Part shown: piece after piece, positions 21,883 to 29,335 of the stretch
How positions within the stretch are numbered: the stretch's first letter is position 1
Layout of the letters: each line of letters begins with the position of its first letter
Assembly (NCBI GenBank): GCA_001910725.1
Contig: MJGA01000108.1
Location: forward strand, 1 to 29,335
DNA length: 29,335 nt
Reading direction: 5' to 3'
Origin: Phanerodontia chrysosporium
Taxonomy: Eukaryota; Basidiomycota; Agaricomycetes; Polyporales; Phanerochaetaceae
The notes under the pieces: generated by a model
What the model was told of the DNA's origin: nothing
Seen by the model: only the letters and a program-made list of their open reading frames with translations
Database searches by the model: none
Position numbers and translations under genes: made by a program

Positions 21883-24783
21883 TCATCGCTTGGAAGACCG
21901 CCGACCGGCCTTCGCGAGAGGCTTTGGCAAAGGTGACAGCAGAGCATCGCGGAACGAGAGCAGCGCAATCTGGATAGCTTTCTGTCTTGGGGAGGTTGAC
22001 AGCACGACTGTTTCTTTGATACATCGGTTAAGTAGAAGAGCCATCGTGCGCTGGTCTGGGATGAGTAACTTCAATGCTGCAGGGTCCGTGGCGGCACTCA
22101 ATATCCACGTGATTTGACTGTCGAGGTACCTATCCAAGTCTTTGGACTCGAGTGAGGATAGTGGCAGAAGTGATAAGATGACTGCACAAGCTTCGAGGGA
22201 TTCTTCAACAGTGCCCGTGATAGGGTCTCTTGTTCCATCCATGAATTGCGGGAGAGCTATCGACTTTCACGTCAGCTCTTCAACGAGTCGTTGGGAAGGC
22301 GCGGCTTACCAGACGCCAATTCTGCATTGAGCAGCTCTGGTCGAGCATAGAGAAGTGATATAATTGCTCGAATAACCTTTACCGAATCATTTAGATCGTC
22401 CGTAGGACTCTTGATTGAGTCGAGCACCTGCATAAGGACACCTTGCAGGCGATCCTGCAGTTCGCCGGAGATCTCCCACGAGTTATATCGCAAGATATCG
22501 GCGATGCATTCCACGATAGTCGACAGTCCGGCTTGTCCTACGCAACTGCGCAACAGCCTGTCCGCCGCATCCAACGCCATCTGGACAAAGGCAAGGCTGG
22601 CACGACGGCTGAACTTCGAGAATTGGGCCTGTGTGATGAGCTTTTGGCCCCACTTCATCTTGTCGTTGTAGGAAATGTGCAGTCTATGTCGGAAGCATTC
22701 TGCAATGAAGAGGGGCACTTCGGCAGGCTGCAAGTCCTGAGTGCATTCTCGGAGGGGATCCTCCAGGAAGGTGTCAGAGAAGGTGAGCGCTGCCGTCGCG
22801 AGTGCGCGCATATCTAGCGAGCGGTCTTGTTTGCATTTCCCTTCCCGCTCATCCCAGGAGAACGCCCTCCAGCCGTCATTGCCGTGGCGTGCCAGGCGCA
22901 TAAGGTATGCGAACGCCAGGGCTTCGGGAGAAGCATATGGGCATCCAGGAAAGAAGGCAGGTAGTGTAGTTGCGAGGATGTAGACAGCGGTCCAGAGTGC
23001 GACCCAAAACGCGCAGAGTCTACTCAGGATAGTGTCGAACTGCCAGAGTTGCACAAGCAGCCCAGCAAAGAAGAGGTTGAGAGCAATCCGCAGCAGCACG
23101 GGGAGGAAGGCGATGATTTGTGGCACTATCCATAACACGAGTCCACTGTGGCGGTATTCTCGAAGGCGAACGCGCTCTCGAGACGCAGAATAGTCGACCG
23201 CGACATATCGCCGCAGCCATTGCTTCACGAGCGTGCCTAGGGCTGCAGCCATGAGCGCGCAAAGCAGACTAGAGAACCATAAACTGTTCGTCCAGACGGC
23301 GGAGTCCGAAGGTGCGAACTCGGGAAAGTGCACCGGGGGCAACACTTTGATCTTTGTGGGGTCTTGGAGTATGAGATAAACCATGAGTTGTTCCATCTGT
23401 TCCGAAAGGCGTGTCATCTGCTTTTCCCGTCTGTCGTCGCGATCAGGAAGAAGTGCTGTGTAGAACTCAATGATGAAGGCCGTCACAATTGCAGAGAACA
23501 GTCCAGCCTACGGAAATATCATTTAGCTCGAGACGACTCAAGTGAGGACAGGCTACGCACGAATACAAGGAGCGTATCAAGTTCGTCGTGCCAGTCTCGA
23601 ACTCTCTTGCCGTCGTGCTCGCTAAATCTTTCTGCAAGACTGGGCCAACCAGTGCCTTCCTCATGCGCAACTCTATTGATCGGCAATGGATTCATGGTCT
23701 AGCAACCGCGAGTGAGCTTAGTTCATGGGACCGAAGGCACCTTCATGACGACTTACAAAACTCGGTGTCCTTTGCAACGGTTGCAAGGAGGGCGATGGTG
23801 ATGGCGATGGCGATGGCGACGGTAAAGAACTCGGCATGCCCCATCCATCTTCTCGCGTGGAGCTGCAGGCTGCACATCACCTCCACTCGCGCTGGTGGAA
23901 CTGACAAAATGCGGGAGAGCCCTGGTTGGTCGAACGGGAGATGGCGTGGCAATTTCGCTCGGAGATGACGATGGCATGCCGCCGCCTGTATTCTTGTGTA
24001 AACCAGAGACTTCCGTACCACCCGTGGACGACGTCCGGGCCACAGCAGAGTCGACGGATGGAGGCCTCGGTGGATATTGATTGGCAGGCAGAGAAGGGGT
24101 CCTAATGGCAAACCGGTTCGTCCCTGGTGCAAGAGGGTTCGCTGTGGCTGACGATAACGATGCGTCATGAGCAGGCATGGATGATATGACCGGCATGTGC
24201 GACGGAGGATTGGGTTTCGCCGTGTGCTTCGGCTTCGGAGGTGTCGCAGGAGTGACGCGTATGTCAGGAGCGTCCCCCGTAGGTGTAATTGCCATTACGC
24301 TTGTTGACCGGCTCATCGAAGGCGGAGTAGCAGCGGCGTTGGTCAGGGGTGCAAGCGTGGCACTGGAGCTCACGAAGGACCCGTTTCTTTCTGTTCTCTC
24401 GCCTTCGTGTCTCCCCCAACTGCCCACGCGCGAGAATAGCACCCTCGCGGCCTCGATGGGCCGGCCCGATGATGTCTCTAGCAACGCAAGGCCTGTCGAC
24501 TTTCTCTTCTTCCTAGTCCTCTTGGACGTAGTCGGCTCTGATCCTGAGGATGGGATTGCGGTAGTTTGGATTGTGGCATCCGAACCGGCCGAGGTCCTGC
24601 CACTGTGGATGGGACTCTGAGTCGCGGGCAGAGGGAGCAGCGACCTCAGTGAATCGGAAGGGTACGTTCCGGGCATGTCGGACGGCCCAGCAGCAGCGTC
24701 CTATAGAACAAAGGATCAGGTCCATCGAGGGTGCGTGACAAGGATGATATTACTTGACCAGGCAGAAGACCGTTCGTAATCAT
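21883..24783 (-). CDS. DUF6535 membrane protein with long Ser/Pro-rich N-terminus; one apparent frameshift
   Basis: Minus strand exons: 24783-24754, 24700 to about 23757, 23698-23561, 23507-22310 and 22256-21883. The C-terminal 596 codons from ATG 23837 are clean. They contain the DUF6535 domain: LDTLLVFAGLFSAIVTAF, SLWFSSLLCALMAAALGTLV, KQWLRRYV, a hydrophobic pair around IIAFLPVLLRIALNLFFAGL, a fourth segment ending LATTLPAFF, and CPYASP; then a helical cytosolic tail. Upstream a 300-codon Ser/Thr/Pro-rich frame (MITNGLLPGQ joined to DAAAGPSDMPGTYPS over a 53-nt intron with a CTGAT branch site) precedes it, but in another frame; one base missing from the CCCC at 23839-23842 would join them. 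DUF6535 proteins are common in mushroom-forming fungi; their role is unknown. Domain call firm, N-terminal join inferred. Confidence 0.8.
23791..23820 (-). repeat. CGCCAT-type hexamer repeat coding for Ser-Pro
   Basis: Imperfect hexamer repeats (CGCCAT / CACCAT on the minus strand). In the supported frame they encode alternating Ser-Pro. The other two frames give Ala-Ile and Arg-His runs. Such a tract is prone to copy-number change in steps that keep the frame. Confidence 0.75.
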
Positions 24784-26173
24784 CGTAAATTAGTTATCCA
24801 CTGTCAAAGCTGGTATGGATGAGCGATTCGTGTAGTGAGGGCAGCGCTGGATGGAGGGGCAAAGTATCATCGGAGGGGACAAGGCCGACCATCTCGACCA
24901 CCACTACATAGGCACCCAGCCCTGGAGCACGGCCCGCAGGCAACGGCCTGTCGCGCGTCTTACACCCATCCCAGTGGGCTTCTCTCCCAGCGGCATGAGA
25001 CCCGGGCTGCGTTCACGAGATGTTATCGCGATCATATACTGCCGCTCGAAGACAACAAGCATGAGAACGCATGTCGTGGGCTCAATAGGTGAAATGAACG
25101 CACCTGCTTCTAGACATGCGTCTACGGCTGCGTGTTGTACTGAAGGCAGGCCGAAGACGTATTCGTGATGTTAGAAACCATGCCGATGTCGTCAGATCAA
25201 AGCGATCTGTCGGAGACGTGGGCGAGCGGACAGCACGCTGTTTCTGTTCCCACGAACAAGAACACATGCCTCTTATGGACATGATGCGCACTCCGCGCAA
25301 TGCGATAGGGTCGTAAACCGGGGCATTGGCGAGCGTTTCCGAGACGTCCTTCGAGCAAAGCAAAGCGTCGCACGTCCCGCGTAGTCGAGGCCGAATCTTG
25401 CAGTGTAGGGCGAGGTATAGCAATCTGACCGGAGAGCATACGAAAGCGTTTGAGGCTACGTCCGATAAGGTTGGCGATGGGTCCTATCGCCTGGAAGGTT
25501 GCAGCCGGGGTAGCCTCAGAAAAGCGCAGATGGGGAGACGTCGACGTCTCAAACTCAAGTTGTTTCTATGGCAATGCGCTGAGTAGAGACAATGCGAACG
25601 GAAGTCACTCAAGGCTTGTACGTAAACCTTCTCATCCCTGACCGCATGGGAATACTTAGCAGTCTTTGTCCTAACATGGACGAAACCGGGACAAACGATG
25701 AGCAGCTTATATCGACGACCAGTTGCGATTCTCCTGCTAGACTCTAACAGACATCATTACTATTCAATGTGGCCGCAGGTTAGACGCACCTCCGGTTGAG
25801 CGGCATCTAAAAGGATCATAACCTCGACCTCGCACCCAGGGTACCTGCAGAAGCCGTGATCAGAGTACTGCTATTTTGACAGACACATCATCCTGCTGAA
25901 CGTGGGTAGACAAGCGCTGCGGTTACAACAACGCGACCTTGCATGATTAGGCAGGGCATGCTTCTCCATCTGTCCGTCTCATTCTCGAATTGACAACAGG
26001 GAATATCGTTCCCACTATTACGGCTTGGAGCGGCTGGAGATCTGGTGGAAATGTATGATATTACAGTGAGGAACCGCGTATAGTCCCTATGGACGAAGTG
26101 AGCATTCAGAGTTCACCAAGAAGTCGCTTCCTACAGACTTTCAGTGAGCAGATCATGATCATTTAAGAAACAG
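24784..26173. other. Stretch without a supportable gene
   Basis: About 1.4 kb. Short open frames on both strands have no recognisable features and no consistent splice pattern. The left part is probably the promoter of the DUF6535 gene, the right the 3' end of the Derlin gene. Confidence 0.5.
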
Positions 26174-26970
26174 CTAGCACTCACAAGGCATCAGGAGCCT
26201 CACTGAGCCATGTCGGGCCCCGACCATCTCTCGCGTCCAAACGTCCCTTATGAACCAGCCAACATGACCGACTGCGCATCCAACGAGGTCACCCGCCGCC
26301 GCGCGCCAAGTACCATTCAGGACCCACGCGAGCCCAACGAGAGCGAGCGGTAGATAGGGTGCCGTGATAGTTATCAGGCCGAACAGTGAGATGGGCGTCG
26401 AGGGGTGTCTTCGTGACCAGAGGTAGATGGGGACGAACGCTAGAGGAGAGGAGAGGAATGGCAGGTTCACAAGTGGCGACAAGAACTGCATGAAGTCAGC
26501 AAGGGGAGATACTTGAGGGGCATATATGCGCACCAATAGCATCACTGCAGACTGGATCAATAACCAGACATAGTCCGCCTTGCGGTTCGCGAACGACGAC
26601 TCCTCCAGCATCCTACTATACCGCATGCTACCAGAGTCATCAGTAAGAGGCCCAAGCACAGGACGCGAGCCCATCACTCACAAAAAGAACATGTGGAACA
26701 CGAAGTCCAACGATAGCGAGCCGAAGTAGAAGAAGTTCGTGAACGCACGCCAGAGCTGCATGTTCGTGAACGCGGCCTTGACACTAAAATAAAGCTGCAG
26801 AGGGGTCACAAGCTGACATTGCTACAGAAGGGCACGAATGAGGTGCTGAAAACACGAGCACAAGTAGACGACTTACTCACAACTGCTATGCTCGTGAGTA
26901 CCGAGAGCGCGAGCCATGCTCTGGTCACTGGGGGTATCTGGGTGACCCACGCTTCGATTCCGACAGGCAT
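26174..26970 (-). CDS. Derlin (Der1-like) ER membrane protein
   Basis: Minus strand exons: 26970-26881, 26821-26682, 26627-26534 and 26485-26174; 211 residues. The start MPVGIEAWVTQIPPVTRAWL has the Derlin IPPVTR motif. It is followed by AVQCQLVTPLQLYFSV, the Derlin WR motif in MQLWRAFTNFFYFG, MRYSRMLEESSF, NLPFLSSPLAFVPIYLWSRR, and a GCAVGHVGWFIRDVW segment with the GxxxG-like spacing. These rhomboid-fold pseudoproteases work in ER-associated degradation, helping misfolded proteins cross to the cytosol. The 48-nt intron at 26486-26533 is a multiple of three and has no stop, so it reads through; splicing restores the family alignment (VMLL then FLSPLVNLPFL) and a CTGAC branch site is present. 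A further donor (GTGAGT) at the end could end the protein six residues or so earlier. Confidence 0.92.
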
Positions 26971-27461
26971 CGCAGTTCAAGAGCAAGCAGAGACTGAGCA
27001 CACAAGGCAGTTAAATAGTAAAGCAGCAGGCTCTCTCTGCTGGTGAAGATGGTGGTCGCTGGTGTACGTGAAGTGACATCCGCGGTTCGGAGGTTGTGTC
27101 ATAGCCGCCCGCGTCGTGGCATGATCGCATACCCACGTGGCAGCGTCCCGACAAACGAAATAAGCCACACCAAAGGGGTTTATTCATACAACAGCACAAG
27201 TGCTAGTCAAACCAACTCGAGGAGGAAAGAGAGGGCGGGTCGTCATGTGGATGTATAAATACGGGGATAGGGTTATCGCATAAGATAGAGGGCTACTCCA
27301 TGGGAGAGCGTAATGATGAGGGGGGATTGAAAGAAAGCTCTCTTAGGAGAGGAAAGCACTGGCAGAGGATAAGGTGAAAGCAATGCACGCAGCGAAGAAA
27401 CAGTGACTGTTTTGAAGTCGTGACGGTGGATATCCTTCTGGCTGGTGTCAGCCTAGATCTA
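26971..27461. other. Spacer between Derlin and NDPK-like genes
   Basis: Both flanking genes run on the minus strand, so this holds the Derlin promoter and the 3' end of the NDPK-like gene. Nothing else is supported. Confidence 0.5.
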
Positions 27462-29157
27462 TCAAGCCTTGACGGTGCGAGAAGTAGGAGCAGAAGCAGT
27501 CTTCTTGACGGCAGGCGACTTAGTGGCAGATCCGTTGGCGGGGAGCCCAGCGGAGCCAAGCGACATCCTCGCCGCGCGCAGGGCAGCGCTCTTGTTAGTC
27601 CGAGGTACAATTGTTGGAGGTGCAGCGATGCTGTGACGTGCCTTGGGCTTCGCGGGGGCGTCTCCGTTGGTCTTGTCAGCCTCAGAGCCGTTCAGAGACT
27701 GGCCATTGGTACTCAAGCGGGAAGTGGTACGAGACATCGGACGTGATGTCCCGTTGCCATTGACCGAAGCAGCTGACGCGGGGCGGGTCGGCGGACGACC
27801 GCCATCGAGAGAGTTGCGCGACGATGCGCACGAAATGGTAGAAGATTGACGGACTAGGGCAAAGGATTAGCACAGACTTGCGCGGCGCCGTGTGATACTT
27901 ACAGTTAAAGGAAGAAGGGGAGGCGCAGCCTCCTTGTTGACACGCAACTCCGCGCTGCGGTTAGTGCGTGGTTGAACTGCAGGCGGCTTGGTGCTCGCGA
28001 CCGAGATGCTCTCCCGCCGCTTGTGCCCGGGACGCCCTCGAAGGTATCGGAAGGGGTCGCCCCGGCTGACTTGGCCTTCGCGATACCCTTCGGCTTGAGC
28101 GGGGTCGGCTCTACAGGCTGGCCTAGACGCAGTGAGGCTGCGCGCGTCATGCGCGGTGGTACTGCGGGCGGTGCAGTCGAGGCAACCGGGATGGTCTCCG
28201 CGCGCTTGTGTCCTGGCACCCCGGCGAAGGTCTTCGCAATGGACTCCGGGGTCGCAGGGTACCGCTTCGGCTGAGCAGCGGTGTCGACAACACCCATACG
28301 AAGAGCGGCAGCGCGGGAGAGACGCGGGACAATATCAGGGCTGTCGTGTGTGACCGGCAGAGGACGAGCCTGGAACTTGGGCTTCCCGTTCTCGGTGCTG
28401 GTCGACTTTGCACGCGCAGTGCCGCGGGACGACCTGGAGTGGATGGATTCGCTGGCGACATGCGTGTCGGATTCAGAGAGGTAGGCGTCCGAGACATAGG
28501 TGTCCGAGCCAATTTCCGGGAGCTCGACGGAGGGGAGCGGCGGGGACGACGCGAAGATAGACATGATTTGGATTTCTGCCGTCTCTTCGTCTGGGGAGCC
28601 CATGACTGCGTTTTGTTCGTGTGAAATACCAAAGAGCGCACGGATGGAGTTGGGAGCCTCCTGCTTGGCGATTTCTGGGTCCGAGGGGCCCATGAGAGCT
28701 TTCCAGACTTGGACTGCTCGGCGGCGCTCAAGGACGAAGACTCGGACGGGACCCCTGTGGCGGACAAGCACTACTCGTCAGCCTATCCACGGACGCTTGA
28801 AAGGTGGCGGGTCGAGAGCCACATGATGCGAAGCGGTACTTACTCTGCGAAGCAGAAATAGTCCTCTCCGAAGAGCTCGTACATAGTGTCAGGGTCACTG
28901 TCAATGTCGAATTCCATCTGACGTTCCTTGATAATCTGCGCGAGGGCAAAACAAAAACGTGTAATGAGCACATGTAACACAGTGTACAATAGGAGTGCGC
29001 ACCTCGAAGCCGGCCTCGGCCATGCGGCTCTCGATCTCCCAGCTGTACTCCAAAGCGTGAGTCTTGACAATAGCGACGGTACGCGTGCGCCTGCCTGGGG
29101 GACTGGCATATCCCTCAACAGGGCTTTCAATCTGGACGGAGAGGGCGGGTTAGACAT
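27462..29157 (-). CDS. NDPK-like protein lacking the catalytic His, with repetitive disordered tail; apparent frameshifts
   Basis: Minus strand exons: 29157-29003, 28935-28844, 28754-27903, 27853-27462. The fold signature of nucleoside diphosphate kinase is visible: RTRTVAIVKTHALEYSWEIE, MAEAGFE-IIKERQMEF, GPVRVFVLERRRAVQVWKAL, APNSIRALFG and NAVMGSPDEETAEIQI. In active enzymes the last block reads N.(I/V)HGSDS; here Met replaces the phosphorylated His, so catalysis is unlikely. The C-terminal half repeats a unit: FAGVPGHKR..TIPVAST.PPAVPPR..RAASLR, again near 28050-27940, and PRTNKSAALR at the end. The reading frame slips at about 29131-29134, 28026-28031 and perhaps at the GGGG 27917-27920; the repeat comparison shows that one base is absent at the second site. 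Alternatively CTAAC...CCAG before 29132 is an intron end with the first exon outside the window. Confidence 0.75.
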
Positions 29158-29253
29158 CCTGGGCTTGCAGTTCAACAGATATAGTAGTCGCTCGGCGGTG
29201 GTCGAAAGGAAGGAAGGGGTCTCGGAGAGCTAGGCCTGCGCGCTGTCTCGGGG

Positions 29254-29259
29254 TATATA
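29254..29259 (-). promoter_or_regulatory. Possible TATA box of the NDPK-like gene
   Basis: TATATA lies about 97-102 bases upstream of the ATG at 29157 on the minus strand. The distance is acceptable. If the gene has a further exon outside the window, this site would be chance. Confidence 0.3.
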
Positions 29260-29335
29260 GACAAGAAAAGGAGGGAATAGAATGAACAGCCTTGAGCCAG
29301 CAGACAGAGGGAAGAGCTTCTAGCAAGAGCAAGTA

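Noticed and set aside
23743..23850. Ala-Ile membrane-like helix (MGHAEFFTVAIAIAIT)
   Set aside because: It is the hexamer repeat read in the wrong frame; splicing from this frame at 23756 meets a stop within nine codons, whereas the Ser-Pro frame joins the DUF6535 exons.
25082..25423. 113-codon minus-strand open frame in the gap before the Derlin gene
   Set aside because: No motifs, no usable splice partners and mixed basic composition; not enough to call a gene.

Overview
This window looks like nuclear DNA from a basidiomycete fungus, most likely a polypore-type Agaricomycete. The reasons are many short introns (about 46-122 nt, mostly GTRNGN...YAG with CTNAC-like branch sites), 50-60% GC coding DNA, and families that are expanded or typical in Agaricomycetes (F-box-like tandem copies, DUF6535 membrane protein, the 'GIGAALWHPE' family). 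All gene models were read by eye: exons were joined only where splice sites and phases agreed.

Layout. 0.3-4.3 kb: three head-to-tail copies of an F-box-like gene; the first is a wreck, the second has one frameshift, the third is intact with a TATA box and a 3' intron. 4.8-5.6 kb: mitochondrial ribosomal protein uL29m (MRPL47 type). 6.3-7.5 kb: NDUFAF6-like complex I assembly factor. 7.8-11.3 kb: a 15-exon gene for an unrecognised 864-residue protein with an F-box-like start and a nuclear-type tail. 11.3-14.1 kb: no supportable gene. 14.1-15.7 kb: single-pass membrane protein with a Ser/Ala-rich stalk. 15.7-17.4 kb: no supportable gene. 17.4-17.9 kb, minus strand: a compact five-exon DUF427 gene, divergent from a plus-strand mitochondrial NAD+-type carrier (18.5-19.8 kb). 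20.7-21.6 kb: 'GIGAALWHPE' protein, convergent with a minus-strand DUF6535 protein (21.9-24.8 kb). 24.8-26.2 kb: empty. 26.2-27.0 kb, minus: a Derlin of the ER-associated degradation machinery. 27.5-29.2 kb, minus: an NDPK-like protein lacking the catalytic histidine, with a repetitive tail.

Several genes serve mitochondria (uL29m, NDUFAF6, NAD+ carrier) but nothing suggests a cluster or operon; this is an ordinary chromosomal stretch with accessory families mixed in. The most notable cross-cutting signal is that several otherwise convincing genes are broken at single points, every time as if exactly one base were missing, often in or beside a short C or G run. This looks more like consensus deletions in the assembly than independent gene death, and it limits how far the affected models can be trusted.
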